Source of the DNA: Anaerolineae bacterium
Lineage (GTDB): Bacteria; Chloroflexota; Anaerolineae; Aggregatilineales; Phototrophicaceae
Direction of reading: 5' to 3'
Length of the DNA: 64,000 nt
Assembly (NCBI GenBank): GCA_022824465.1
Contig: JAJDZV010000004.1
Location: forward strand, 496,001-560,000
Position 1 is the stretch's first letter, and each line of letters opens with the position of its first letter. Under the pieces are notes generated by a model. It was not told where the DNA came from. It did not search any database and saw only the letters and a list, made by a program, of their open reading frames with translations. Both the position numbers and the translations under genes were made by a program. This document shows positions 52,339-61,813 of the stretch, one piece after another.

Positions 52339-53358
52339 TTAGCCGCCAATATGATACATCTCGACTTTTTTGCGCTGGTCGCGAACCTCTTCGGTAAGTG
52401 AGCTGCGAATCTCCGAATAGCGGTCAATGCGACCGCCCCAGGCCGCGCATATGATCGACTCGATCTCGTCATCACTGGCGCCAGCCCGCAGCGGATCGCG
52501 CAGACTCCGGCCTTCGGTCGCGAAGAGGCAGGTGAAGATCTCGCCCTCGGGCGAGAGCCGCATGCGCGTGCAAGAGCCGCAGAACGGCTGCGTGACCGAG
52601 CTGATCAAGCCGATTTCGCCGTTGCCGTCAGCGTAGCGATAGCGCCGCGCGACTTCGCCGAAGTAATTGCCAGCGACCGGCTCCAAGGGCAATTCAGCAT
52701 GAATCCGCTCGACGATCTCGGAAGACGGCACGACCTCGTCCATTCTCCAGCCGTTCTTATTGCCGACATCCATGTATTCGATGAAGCGCAGAATATGGCC
52801 GCGGTCTTTGAAGTAACGCGCCAGATCGACCAGCGTGTGGTCGTTAACGCCGCGCTGTACGACGGCGTTGATTTTGAGCGGGGCATAGCCGGCTGCTTCG
52901 GCTGCCTGGATGCCCGCCAGCACCTTGTCAACGCCGGAGCGCCCGCCATTCATTCGCCGGAAGATTTCGTCATCGAGCGTGTCAAGGCTAATCGTCAAGC
53001 GCTTGAGCCCAGCCGCTTTGAGCGCGTCCAGCTTTTGCGGCAGCAGGTAGGCGTTGGTGGTCATCGCCAGGTCATCGACGCCGTCGATAACCGCCAGCAT
53101 CGCCACGAGGCGTTCAATATCTTGCCGCAGCAGGGGTTCGCCGCCAGTAAGCCGCAGTTTCACCGCGCCAAGCCGCACGATGATGCGCGTCAATCGCGCG
53201 ATCTCTTCAAAGGTCAGCAGCTGCGGCTTGGGCAGGAATTGATAACGCTCGCCGAAGATGTCGGCCGGCATGCAGTAGGGACAGCGGAAGTTGCAGCGGT
53301 CGGTGACTGATATCCGCAAGTCGCGCAGCGGTCGGTTGTATTGGTCTTTGAGATTCAT
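52339..53358 (-). CDS. moaA: GTP 3',8-cyclase, molybdenum cofactor biosynthesis
   Basis: This radical-SAM enzyme starts Moco synthesis from GTP. The first cluster is C22, C26 and C29 in 'VTDRCNFRCPYCM'. 'VKLRLTGGEPLLR' is the SAM-binding GGEP. The second cluster is in 'TQPFCGSCTRMRLSPEG' with the third Cys in 'IFTCLF'. The C-terminal Gly-Gly ('YHIGG') needed for activity is present. The ATG at 53358 gives 339 residues, normal for MoaA. moaC and other Moco genes are not adjacent. Confidence 0.95.
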   Translation of the reverse strand: MNLKDQYNRPLRDLRISVTDRCNFRCPYCMPADIFGERYQFLPKPQLLTFEEIARLTRIIVRLGAVKLRLTGGEPLLRQDIERLVAMLAVIDGVDDLAMTTNAYLLPQKLDALKAAGLKRLTISLDTLDDEIFRRMNGGRSGVDKVLAGIQAAEAAGYAPLKINAVVQRGVNDHTLVDLARYFKDRGHILRFIEYMDVGNKNGWRMDEVVPSSEIVERIHAELPLEPVAGNYFGEVARRYRYADGNGEIGLISSVTQPFCGSCTRMRLSPEGEIFTCLFATEGRSLRDPLRAGASDDEIESIICAAWGGRIDRYSEIRSSLTEEVRDQRKKVEMYHIGG

Positions 53359-53500
53359 CGGCGAACTTCGTTCAACTAATCGCATCGCGAGCGCAGCGCG
53401 GCGGCGAATGATTGCCCAGCCTGCGCTGGCAGTCTCGCTCATGGAAAGTATAACCCATACGTCTTAGAATTGAATATGCGCGGCAAATTGATAGGTACAA

Positions 53501-54589
53501 ATGATGACGAAAGCTCTTTGCAATGTATGCGCCGCGACGGCCAAACCCCTTGATTGGCGCTGTCGCATTTGCGGCGGCTCGCTTGACCTGAACCATTTGC
53601 CCGCATTTGACCCGGGCAATGTCATCGGCCATGAATTCTCGCTTTGGCGCTACGGTGCGATGTTGCCGGTGGCGCGCCGCTTCAGCCTGGGCGAAGGCTC
53701 GACGCCGCTCGTCGCCGTCGACCTCGCGGACGGGCGTTTTCTCGCCAAGCTGGAGCACTTGAACCCGACAGGTTCCTTCAAAGACCGGGGCACGGCTGTC
53801 ATGCTGAATCACCTGGCGGCGAATGGCGCCGGCGCTGTCATTGACAATTCCTCAGGCAATGCCGGCGCGTCGCTGGCGGCATACGCGGGCGCGGCTGGCT
53901 TGCCCGCCACCGTGTACGTGCCAGCGGCGACAGCGGTCGAAAGCAAAAAGCGGCTCATACGCGCTTATGGCGGGGCGATCGTCGAAGCGCGCGACTACCT
54001 GGAAGATGTCTACGCCGCGGCCGAATCGAATACATACGCCAGCCATGCGTGGAATCCCTACTTCGTCCTGGGACAGCAGACAGCCGCTTGGGAGACATGG
54101 GAGCAACTGGGGCGGCGCGCGCCCGCGGCCCTGGCGACACCGGTCGGGCATGGCGGGCTCTTCCTCGGTTTCTATCGCGGTTTCAGAGCGCTGCGCAAGT
54201 CTGGATTGATCGACAGGCTGCCGCGCATGATCGCAGTGCAATCGGCCGGCGTCGACCCCATCGTCCGCGCATGGGAAGCTCAAGCGAGCCTGCCCGCAAG
54301 CGTGGCGCCGACTGAGAGCGTGGCGGACGGCATCCTGGTTGATGCGCCGGTGCGCGGGGAACAGATCTTGAGCGCGCTCTACGATACGAATGGCTTTGCC
54401 CTGCGCATTGGGAATGAGGCGATCCTAGAGGCAAGAAACTCCTTGTGTGAAGCCGGGCATATCATCGAGGCGACCAGCGCCGCGCCAGTGGCAGCGCTGA
54501 GGCAAATCAAGGAGCGCATCGGCGCCGATGACGAACTGGTCATCGCTTTGACCGGCAGCGGACTCAAAAGCATTAGCGCGAGGTCTTAG
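53501..54589 (+). CDS. thrC: Threonine synthase-like PLP enzyme
   Basis: An N-terminal zinc-ribbon-like pair 'CNVCAATAKPLDWRCRICGG' is typical of one threonine synthase branch. The PLP Lys is in 'LNPTGSFKDRGTAVML', the phosphate-binding loop is 'DNSSGNAGASLAAYAG' and 'VALTGSG' appears as 'VIALTGSGLK' near the end. These enzymes turn O-phosphohomoserine into threonine. The 362-residue size fits. A threonine dehydratase or related fold-type II enzyme is less likely given the Zn ribbon. Confidence 0.82.
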   Translation: MMTKALCNVCAATAKPLDWRCRICGGSLDLNHLPAFDPGNVIGHEFSLWRYGAMLPVARRFSLGEGSTPLVAVDLADGRFLAKLEHLNPTGSFKDRGTAVMLNHLAANGAGAVIDNSSGNAGASLAAYAGAAGLPATVYVPAATAVESKKRLIRAYGGAIVEARDYLEDVYAAAESNTYASHAWNPYFVLGQQTAAWETWEQLGRRAPAALATPVGHGGLFLGFYRGFRALRKSGLIDRLPRMIAVQSAGVDPIVRAWEAQASLPASVAPTESVADGILVDAPVRGEQILSALYDTNGFALRIGNEAILEARNSLCEAGHIIEATSAAPVAALRQIKERIGADDELVIALTGSGLKSISARS

Positions 54590-54678
54590 CGCGGTGTCGG
54601 CGGCGTTATCCCGTAAACCTGTTCGGCTGTATAATGTTGTGGCATTCAGCCGCAGAATGGCTTTGAGGACGACGCGGA

Positions 54679-55767
54679 ATGTCGATGGATTTGTTCAGGC
54701 AATTGCTGGAGGCGCAGCGAATGGCGCAAGCTGACCTGCTGCGGCGGCGTGGCGTCGTCGGCGTGGCGATCGGCTATCGCAACTATAAGGAACAAGTCAC
54801 TGACCAGTTGGCGATGGCCGTCCTGGTGGAAAAGAAGAAGCCGGTTGAGGCGCTTAGCGCGGACGATCTCATCCCGCCGGATGTCCACGGCGCGCGTACC
54901 GATGTGGTCGAGATCGGCCGGCTGGAAGCATTGGCGACCAACCCGCGAAACCGCTTCCGACCCAATATCCCGGCGGGCGTGAGCATCGGCCACTACATGG
55001 TGACAGCGGGCACGCTTGGCGCGGTCGTCTTCGACCGCAACACGGGCGAACCGCTGCTCCTGTCGAACAATCATGTGCTGGCGAACAGCAACGAAGCTGA
55101 GATCGGCGACGCGATTCTGCAGCCCGGACCGACCGATCACGGCGTCCGCCCTGACGATGTGGTGGCGAAATTGCACCGTTTCGAAATGCTGCGCTTCTAC
55201 AACGAATCGGGACAGACGCCGACGCCGCCGAAGACGACGCCACCGCTCTTCCCGCCGGGTGGCTGCGATATTGCCGAGCTTTGGGTAACAGTTGGCAACG
55301 CCTTGAGCAAATTGAGCGGATCGTCGAAACGCCTGGCGACGGTGCAGGCGCCAAAAGCGCAGATCGATTCAGCGCCGATTTACGCCAACCGGGTGGACGC
55401 GGCGCTCGCGCGCCCGATAAACCCTATGCTTTTCCAGCAGACTATTGCCGAGATCGGGCGGCCAAACGGCACGAAGCTGGCGCAGATCGGCATGATGATT
55501 CGCAAACACGGCCGCACGACCGGTTACACCGAAGGCAATGTGACGCTGATGAACGCCACCGTCGATGTATCCTATAGCGAAAACTTGCAGGCGCGCTTCG
55601 CCGGGCAGGTTATCGCGACGCCGATCAGCCAAGGTGGCGACTCAGGCGCGCTGATCATGGAGCGCGACAGCTTGAAGGCTGTCGGACTGCTCTTCGCCGG
55701 TTCGCGGCGGGCGACCATTTTCACGCCGATACAAACGGTGCTCGATGTCATGGAGATCAACCTCTGA
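54679..55767 (+). CDS. NAL1-like trypsin-fold serine protease
   Basis: The 362-residue protein has no signal peptide. The trypsin-like triad can be placed: His in 'LLLSNNHVLANSNEAEIGD', Asp in 'YANRVDAALARPINP' and Ser in 'ISQGGDSGALIMERD'. 'HGRTTGYTEGNVTLMNA' lies between. This set and spacing resemble plant NAL1 and its bacterial relatives. The N-terminal 100 residues ('RGVVGVAIGYRNYKEQVTDQ') form a separate small domain, as in those relatives. Targets are unknown. Confidence 0.78.
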   Translation: MSMDLFRQLLEAQRMAQADLLRRRGVVGVAIGYRNYKEQVTDQLAMAVLVEKKKPVEALSADDLIPPDVHGARTDVVEIGRLEALATNPRNRFRPNIPAGVSIGHYMVTAGTLGAVVFDRNTGEPLLLSNNHVLANSNEAEIGDAILQPGPTDHGVRPDDVVAKLHRFEMLRFYNESGQTPTPPKTTPPLFPPGGCDIAELWVTVGNALSKLSGSSKRLATVQAPKAQIDSAPIYANRVDAALARPINPMLFQQTIAEIGRPNGTKLAQIGMMIRKHGRTTGYTEGNVTLMNATVDVSYSENLQARFAGQVIATPISQGGDSGALIMERDSLKAVGLLFAGSRRATIFTPIQTVLDVMEINL

Positions 55768-55776
55768 GCCTGTGAT

Positions 55777-57003
55777 TCAACTGGCGTAGCTTTGGTCAAT
55801 CGCCTGATAGACCAGATTGGGGAATATCGAGCGCGGACGATTTGGTTCGGCGCTCCACATCTGGGTCATCATCATGATAATCAAATCCTCAGCCGGATCG
55901 ACCACGAAATACGTGCTTGCCGCGCCAGCCCAGCCGTACTCGCCGGGCGAGCTGTAACCGTTGGCGCGCCCGTAGTCGATCATCACGCGGAAACCCAGAC
56001 CGAAGCCGTAGCCGTAGCGCTCCATGCCGATGCGTAGCGGCAGCCAAGCGCGCGGCACGGCGTTTGTGGCCATGCGTTTGATCGTGACCGGGCTGACCAG
56101 CCGCGCGCCATCCATGTTGCCGCCATTAAGCAGCATGGTGGCGAAGCGCAAATAATCGCCGGTTGTAGAGACCAGCCCGCCACCGCCAGACGGGCATTTG
56201 GTTGGCAGGCGGACATCGCCGTTAGCGGCTTGGTCTGGCGCGATCAGCTGAGGATCGCTTTCGGTCGGCGAGCCATATATCGCAGCCAGGCGCTCCGCTT
56301 TTTCCGGCGGCACGACGAAATCGGTATCACTCATGCCGAGCGGCGCAAAGATGCGTTCTTTGAGGAAGTCCGCCAAGGGCATATCGGCGATGACTTGCAC
56401 GACATGCCCGAGAACGTCCGTAGCGACGCTGTACTGCCAGTCGGCGCCGGGCTGAAATCTCAGCGGGATTTCGGCGAAGCGGTCGACCATTTCCGCCAAG
56501 TCAATGTCGCGGCTAAAGAAGCCGTGCCGCGCCGAGGTCTCGCGGAATTGTTGATCTACAGGATGCCAGGGATCGCCGCCATAGGTTAACCCGGATGTAT
56601 GGGTGAGCAGGTGGAAGAGGGTCATCGGCGGGTCTTGCCCGACCAATTGCAATTGATTATCGCTGATGCGGCTGAAGACTCTGGTTTTGGCGAAACTCGG
56701 GATATAGCGCGAGACCTTGTCGTGCAACTGCAATTTGCCTTCGTCATGCAGCATCATCAGCGCAAGACTGACGACTGGTTTGGTCATGCTGTAGATACGG
56801 AAGATGGCGTCGGCTTGCATTGGGCGGTTCGCTGCGATATCCATTTTGCCGTGAAGGCTATGGTGGACGACTTTGCCTCGCCGCCGCGCCAGCGCGATGA
56901 TGCCGGGCAAACGGTCATTCACGACTTCGCCTTCAAGATAGCGATGTATACGCGCGAGCCGCTCGCTCGACATGCCGACGTCTTCGGCTGGATGCACTTT
57001 CAT
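55777..57003 (-). CDS. Serine hydrolase of the beta-lactamase/class C (EstB-like) family
   Basis: The nucleophile motif SxxK is S72-M-T-K75 in 'IFRIYSMTKPVVSL'. The tyrosine motif is 'WQYSVATDVLG' (Y-x-V in place of Y-x-N), and 'GWAGAASTYFVVDP' replaces KTG. Such proteins are esterases or D-aminopeptidases more often than true beta-lactamases. No signal peptide is seen, so it is likely cytoplasmic. GAGAGGA is six bases before the ATG. Confidence 0.88.
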   Translation of the reverse strand: MKVHPAEDVGMSSERLARIHRYLEGEVVNDRLPGIIALARRRGKVVHHSLHGKMDIAANRPMQADAIFRIYSMTKPVVSLALMMLHDEGKLQLHDKVSRYIPSFAKTRVFSRISDNQLQLVGQDPPMTLFHLLTHTSGLTYGGDPWHPVDQQFRETSARHGFFSRDIDLAEMVDRFAEIPLRFQPGADWQYSVATDVLGHVVQVIADMPLADFLKERIFAPLGMSDTDFVVPPEKAERLAAIYGSPTESDPQLIAPDQAANGDVRLPTKCPSGGGGLVSTTGDYLRFATMLLNGGNMDGARLVSPVTIKRMATNAVPRAWLPLRIGMERYGYGFGLGFRVMIDYGRANGYSSPGEYGWAGAASTYFVVDPAEDLIIMMMTQMWSAEPNRPRSIFPNLVYQAIDQSYAS

Positions 57004-57022
57004 TGTCTGTCCTCTCTACTTG

Positions 57023-58309
57023 TCATCGCGGGAGCCAGACGCGCAGACGTCCGTCGGCTGTGCCCGCCGCCAGCGCCAGTCGATCTTCCAGCAATTCCAC
57101 CGGGGCGAAGTTGCTGACGATAGTTCCACCGGCGTCCAATCGCCAGACTTCTTTCGCGCCTTGGTCTGCGCGCTGGACGGCGACGACGGCGTGGCGCGAC
57201 TCATCCATCACCAAGACTTCGGGCGGTCCGTCGCCATTGAAGTCGCCGGCAGCGGTTTGATCCAGGTTGCGCGAGCCAATGACGTGGGAGGTGAAGCCTT
57301 CGAGCGCAGCGGTCTGCACGAGCGAATCGCTAGCAAAGCGAAAGAACTCCAGAGCGCCGCCGATATGGGGCGTTCGCATTGCGGCGATTTCGATCCGTCC
57401 ATCCGGGGCGAAAGGAGCGGCGCTGAGTTGATGTCGCCAGCGATTGCCGCGCCCTATTGGCGGACTATCGGCCTCTTGGCGCAAGCCGGCGCCATCCCAA
57501 AGATAGGCCCGCAGGCGGGCGCCCAGCGTGGTGTTGGCGACGGTCGTGACCAGGTCTTCAATGCCATCGCCGTCGATATCCGCCCAGAAGGGCGCAATAC
57601 CTTCGTAGACATCTTCGCCGGGCAGGTCGACGCGCGCAAGCAGTTGAATCTCGCGTTCGCGGATTTGCAGCACGAGAAGCGTCGCCGCTTCCAGGTCATC
57701 GCCGAGGACGCCATGAACGTAGCGCTGATCGGTGGCGTTGGCGTAGAGCGCCACCTGCCCGTGCCTGTTCATGACCAGTCGGGCGTCGGGCGCCGCCTGA
57801 ACGGGCAAGCGCGCGATGACGCCTTCCTCGCGTCCCAGCACTAGCTCGCCGCCCTGGTCGACGTAGAGCGCCTCAAAGTCGTTGACGGGTATGGGATGAG
57901 CCAGGGGAGAGACGCTGTCGTCGCTGCGCAAGACATAGGCGCCTTCGATCATAGAGACGCCGACAAGCGGCGGCTGCGCACCGGCGAACCAGCCGGGTTC
58001 AAATCCAAGGGTCTGCGCGGAGCCCTCTGGCGTCACCTCGACCACCTGCAAGTCGCCATTGGCGAGCACGATATGCCAGATCGCGGTCTCCATCGCATAG
58101 CCGACCGCCCAGGCTGGTCTGCCTTGCAGCGGTATGTCAACGGTCAGGACATGGGGAAAGCTGCCTGTACCGCGGACGAAGTGGTTGCCGGCAGGATTGT
58201 GGAAGGTGTAGAAATAGCGATCGAGCAAGGATGCCTCCTCCTGCGCGCGCGTCAGTGTAGCAGAGAGGAAAACCAGGGTTAAGAGTCTGATGCGCCTGAG
58301 AGCCATCAT
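57023..58309 (-). CDS. Secreted FG-GAP/VCBS-like repeat protein
   Basis: A signal peptide ('IRLLTLVFLSATLTRAQ') precedes a beta-propeller-like sequence with calcium-binding-type motifs: 'PFWADIDGDGIEDLVTTVAN' and 'AAGDFNGDGPPEVLVMDES', the D-x-D-G-D-G loops of VCBS/FG-GAP repeats. The rest reads as repeating strands. It probably works outside the cell; there is no enzyme motif. It stands upstream of the serine hydrolase gene with a 19-base gap, so one transcript is likely. Confidence 0.75.
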   Translation of the reverse strand: MMALRRIRLLTLVFLSATLTRAQEEASLLDRYFYTFHNPAGNHFVRGTGSFPHVLTVDIPLQGRPAWAVGYAMETAIWHIVLANGDLQVVEVTPEGSAQTLGFEPGWFAGAQPPLVGVSMIEGAYVLRSDDSVSPLAHPIPVNDFEALYVDQGGELVLGREEGVIARLPVQAAPDARLVMNRHGQVALYANATDQRYVHGVLGDDLEAATLLVLQIREREIQLLARVDLPGEDVYEGIAPFWADIDGDGIEDLVTTVANTTLGARLRAYLWDGAGLRQEADSPPIGRGNRWRHQLSAAPFAPDGRIEIAAMRTPHIGGALEFFRFASDSLVQTAALEGFTSHVIGSRNLDQTAAGDFNGDGPPEVLVMDESRHAVVAVQRADQGAKEVWRLDAGGTIVSNFAPVELLEDRLALAAGTADGRLRVWLPR

Positions 58310-58354
58310 TCGCGATTGGAGCGAGGCATCGACTTGTCAGCACGGATTTCCAAC

Positions 58355-58382
58355 AAAAAGGCGCCCTGAAATTCAGAGCGCC
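58355..58382 (-). terminator. Rho-independent terminator of the SPFH gene
   Basis: On the minus strand GGCGCTCTG and CAGGGCGCC form a 9-bp stem (one G-T pair) around AATTT, followed by five T. It lies 28 bases after the SPFH stop. Confidence 0.85.
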
Positions 58383-58409
58383 AATATCCAAGCGAATTGG
58401 CTGAGAGAC

Positions 58410-59447
58410 TTAGCCGTCAACCGCCAGATCAACTTCCGGCGCCGAGAAGTCCGCGCCCAGTTCGGCGAAGTCATCGACGTTGAAGATGAAGGGCGAATCC
58501 GAGGGCAGCAATGCGAAGGAGACATTATCCGACAGGTTGGCGACGTACAGATACTGGATCAGATTGGGATTGGCCGCGATCTGGTCGCTGATGACGCGCA
58601 GGGCTTCGGCTTCGGCCGCGGCCTCGATCAAGCGGGCATTCGCCCTACCGCGCGCCGCCTGCTCGGCCGCATCGGCGCGACCGCTGGCTTCCGTCTGGAC
58701 GCGCTCGGCTTCGGTGCGGGCGCGCTGCAGCTTCTGCTCTTCGATCTGCTTTTCTTCGATGGAGTTGGCGAAGGCATCGTTAAAGTCAATCTGCCGCACC
58801 AGCAGCGAGGTTAACGTCAAGCCTTCGGCAGCCATGCGGCGGCCGACCAGCTCGGAGATGCGGCCGCCCAGCGCTTCCCGCTCCAAGCCATAAATCGCTT
58901 CTGCCTCGAACTGTGAGACGACATCGCGCGCCACCGCCCGCACAGTCGGACGGATGAAGTCGGACTCATAGCGATTCTGCCAATTCAGGTGAATCTGATT
59001 GACATCCTTGCGCTCAATGCGGTAGAGCACGGTGATATCCAGCCGGATTTCCTGACCATCAACGGTCAGCGCTTCCACGGCGTCGTTGCCTTGCAGACGC
59101 CCCTCGGTGCTGATGCCCGACATGGTGTATTCGCGCTGATCGGTCTGGTAGATGATGTATTCCTGCAAGCCGGGGATGATGATCGATGTGCCCGGCGCCC
59201 GCGCCGGAGTCTCCAGCTCGCCGGACAAGACGTTGACGATGACGGCCGCCCGCGCCGGCTGCACGATCAAGATGCCCGAGCTGATGACGAAGAGCACGAC
59301 GCCGGAGGCGAAGCCGACGACAGCCAGCATGAAACCGCCCCGCGCCGAGCGCCCCTGCGATGCCAGCGTGAAGGCGAAGGCGACGCCGAGGATGCCGACG
59401 CCAAAGGCGAGCACCGCGACAATACCTAGTAGACCACTAAAATTCAT
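58410..59447 (-). CDS. SPFH/prohibitin-domain membrane protein
   Basis: Two N-terminal hydrophobic segments ('LLGIVAVLAFGVGILGVAFA', 'FMLAVVGFASGVVLFVISSG') anchor a Band-7 domain: 'AVIVNVLSGELETPARAPGT', 'QEIRLDITVLYRIERKDVNQ', 'TVRAVARDVVSQFEAEAIYG'. An Ala/Glu-rich coiled coil ('EQKLQRARTEAERVQTEASG') follows. The layout is prohibitin-like and such proteins form ring scaffolds in membranes. AAAGGAG is five bases before the ATG. A protease partner (FtsH or NfeD) is not adjacent. Confidence 0.9.
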   Translation of the reverse strand: MNFSGLLGIVAVLAFGVGILGVAFAFTLASQGRSARGGFMLAVVGFASGVVLFVISSGILIVQPARAAVIVNVLSGELETPARAPGTSIIIPGLQEYIIYQTDQREYTMSGISTEGRLQGNDAVEALTVDGQEIRLDITVLYRIERKDVNQIHLNWQNRYESDFIRPTVRAVARDVVSQFEAEAIYGLEREALGGRISELVGRRMAAEGLTLTSLLVRQIDFNDAFANSIEEKQIEEQKLQRARTEAERVQTEASGRADAAEQAARGRANARLIEAAAEAEALRVISDQIAANPNLIQYLYVANLSDNVSFALLPSDSPFIFNVDDFAELGADFSAPEVDLAVDG

Positions 59448-59618
59448 GACCGCTCCTTTACAGCGATTTGTCTGCTGTTTCGATTCTTCCCGCTCATTAT
59501 ATCACAGGCTTGGCGGCGGGCGGATACCACAATATTTGGGGGTGATGAATACGCCTGCAATCTCCGGAAAACACGGGCAAACTTCCAAGCTGTATAGATA
59601 CGGTATGGACACAGAAGA

Positions 59619-59636
59619 GGGGGGGGTGGGGGGGGG
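59619..59636. repeat. G8-T-G9 homopolymer tract
   Basis: Eight G, one T, nine G on the plus strand. It lies 200 bases before the promoter of the beta-helix gene. Length is prone to slippage and to assembly error. Confidence 0.8.
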
Positions 59637-59835
59637 TAGCCGCTGTCAGGCGCCAATGCGCCAAGGGCGAAGTGCGGGCGGGGCTTGCGGGGAAGTTTGT
59701 CATGTGCCGGATTTGCGCCGATGTCATGGGTTGGCGGTCGTTTTAGGTGATAGGGCTATGGTATCACAGCTTGGGAGGTGGTTGGCGACCAAATGTTCGC
59801 GTGTGGGGATGTGAGAACGGATTTCGGCGTCGTGA

Positions 59836-59865
59836 TTGACGACTTAATCGGCTACGCATTATACT
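59836..59865 (+). promoter_or_regulatory. Promoter of the beta-helix protein gene
   Basis: TTGACG (59836-59841) and TATACT (59860-59865) stand 18 bases apart. The leader is about 25 bases with GAGAGAG before the ATG at 59899. Confidence 0.7.
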
Positions 59866-59898
59866 CCATCAATTCATAATATAAGAGAGAGTGTTCTG

Positions 59899-61644
59899 AT
59901 GCTCAAGCTGACTACCGCATTGGTATTGATCGCTGCAATCTGCCTGCCCGCCCTGCTGCATGCGACCGTCCACGCCGCCGATATTAGCGTCGATTCCAGT
60001 TGCAGCCTGGCGGATGCCATCACCGCCACCAACAGCGATACTGCGACCGGCAACTGCCCGGCCGGCAACGGCGCCGACACTATTGCGCTGACAGAGGATG
60101 TAACGCTCACGGCGGCTCTGCCGGAAATCGAGTCTGAGATTACGATTGAGGGCAATGGCTACACCATCAGCGGGAATGAGCAGCATCAGATTTTCTGGGT
60201 GGAAGAAACTGGCGCGCTGGCGATTCAGTATGCGACGCTGGCTGATGGGAGAGGCACGGATGACGACGATCTTTTTGATGAAGACGTTCTCATCGGCGGG
60301 GCAATAGTGAATTGGGGCAGCCTAGAGGTCAGCGACAGCGTCTTCATGGGCAATTCAGCCGATTGGGGTGGGGCAATTATAAATCTGGGTGAGGCGAACG
60401 CCAGCACTAATGACAGCACATTCACGAATAATTCGGCAAGTTATGGCGGCGTGATATACAATGGTGACCTAGCAACCTTAGCTATCAGTAGTGGCCAATT
60501 CACGCAGAACTCAGCAGGATCATCAGGCGATGGTGGCGCGATTTACAACTTAAGCACGGCAAGTATTGCGGAAAGCAGCTTTACAAACAACTCAGCAGGA
60601 CTCTACGGAAGTGGTGGCGCGATTTTTAACTCAGGAGGGATGAGTTTAAGTATCGACGACAGCGTATTTGCAGATAATTCTGCCAGCACTGGTGGCGCAA
60701 TACGCAACACGGGTAAGGCAAATCTCACCATCGGGAACAGCGTATTTTCAGACAATTCGGTGGACGGCTGGGGCGGCGCGATATACAACGGGAATGAGGC
60801 TATTATCGACATCAAAGACAGCGCATTCACCGACAATGTGGCAAAAGGATTTGGTGGATTTGGTGGCGCGATTTACACTCTAGGAGCTACGGCAACCATC
60901 AGAAATAGCAAGTTCGCAGACAATGTGGCTGTAGCGGACGGTGGAGCGATCTTTCAGGACTATGTTGGAAGTATCGCAATCGACAACTGCAACTTTATGA
61001 ATAACTCCGCTTCAAGCGGTGGCGCGATAAGCATTGACGTGGCGGGAGCGATTACCAATACTCTGTTCGCAGAAAATACTGCAAGGAACGGCGGCGCAGT
61101 TTACATGGATGCTCCGGTGACCATCGCGATTAGTAGTTTCACCGATAACGTAGCAAAAGAAGATGGAGGTGCAATCTTTAATAGCTCCGTCACAGAATCA
61201 AGCATAAGCGACAGTACATTTACCGGCAATACGGCCGGAGAAGATGGCGGCGCAATTCGCAACACTGAACAAGGCATCTTTAGCGTACAGCGAAGCGCGT
61301 TTCGCATGAATATGGCAGTAGACGGCGGCGCAATTTATAGCTGGGGAAAAGCAACCATTTTACGCTCTACTTTTGCTGGCAACCAAGCCTTAGAAGACGG
61401 TGGTGCCGTTGCCATCTATGGCGTAGTAACTCTAATCTCAACTGTTCTATCGGATAATACCGGTGGCGACTGTCACCTCGGCCGATATGGCGAAGTCCTG
61501 GAAAGTAGCAAAAGTCATATTTCGGATGGCACTTGTGGAGCGAGTTGGAGTGGGCCGATCACTGACAATTACTGTCCGCCCGGCGAAGAGGGTGAAGAAG
61601 AATGCCAGATCGGAGCGCCAAAGTCGATAGACGCGAGTGATTAA
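59899..61644 (+). CDS. Secreted right-handed beta-helix (PMP-like repeat) protein
   Basis: A signal peptide ('LTTALVLIAAICLPALLHA') and a 'SCSLADAITATNSD' entry motif precede at least 12 rungs of the form 'GGAIxNxG...SxFxxNSA', for example 'GGAIINLGEANAS', 'DSVFADNSASTGGAIRNTG' and 'GGAIYSWGKATILRSTFAGN'. Chlamydial PMP-type repeats share this. The C-terminus 'CPPGEEGEEECQ' has no sortase motif or anchor, so the protein may be released or bound by other means. It is likely an adhesin or a surface glycan-binding protein. Its codon use is AT-richer than its neighbours. Confidence 0.8.
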   Translation: MLKLTTALVLIAAICLPALLHATVHAADISVDSSCSLADAITATNSDTATGNCPAGNGADTIALTEDVTLTAALPEIESEITIEGNGYTISGNEQHQIFWVEETGALAIQYATLADGRGTDDDDLFDEDVLIGGAIVNWGSLEVSDSVFMGNSADWGGAIINLGEANASTNDSTFTNNSASYGGVIYNGDLATLAISSGQFTQNSAGSSGDGGAIYNLSTASIAESSFTNNSAGLYGSGGAIFNSGGMSLSIDDSVFADNSASTGGAIRNTGKANLTIGNSVFSDNSVDGWGGAIYNGNEAIIDIKDSAFTDNVAKGFGGFGGAIYTLGATATIRNSKFADNVAVADGGAIFQDYVGSIAIDNCNFMNNSASSGGAISIDVAGAITNTLFAENTARNGGAVYMDAPVTIAISSFTDNVAKEDGGAIFNSSVTESSISDSTFTGNTAGEDGGAIRNTEQGIFSVQRSAFRMNMAVDGGAIYSWGKATILRSTFAGNQALEDGGAVAIYGVVTLISTVLSDNTGGDCHLGRYGEVLESSKSHISDGTCGASWSGPITDNYCPPGEEGEEECQIGAPKSIDASD

Positions 61645-61813
61645 TTCAATTTCGCGCAAATAACCTATCCGGCGTCCGACGCGCGAGGCGAAGCCCATTA
61701 ATTCCCGATATCGGTCCGAAAGGTTTTGTTGTACAGATAACCTGGAATGAGAAAGGCAGCGGTGGCAGTCTCCCTCATGCTGTCGTCGTAGAAGATTCCA
61801 ATATTAAGGCAGA

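Larger units (their letters stand above)
59448..59898. other. Intergenic region with poly-G tracts and promoter
   Basis: These 451 bases separate the divergent SPFH and beta-helix genes. They hold the SPFH ribosome site next to 59448, a G8-T-G9 tract at 59619-59636 and a good promoter at 59836-59865. Frames that run through it are Arg/Gly-rich and lack starts with ribosome sites, so I see no gene. Confidence 0.6.

Noticed and set aside
61687..61813. Protein-like frames on both strands downstream of the FRG gene
   Set aside because: Both are short (about 40 codons), neither has a start with a ribosome site, and they oppose each other, so neither can be supported.
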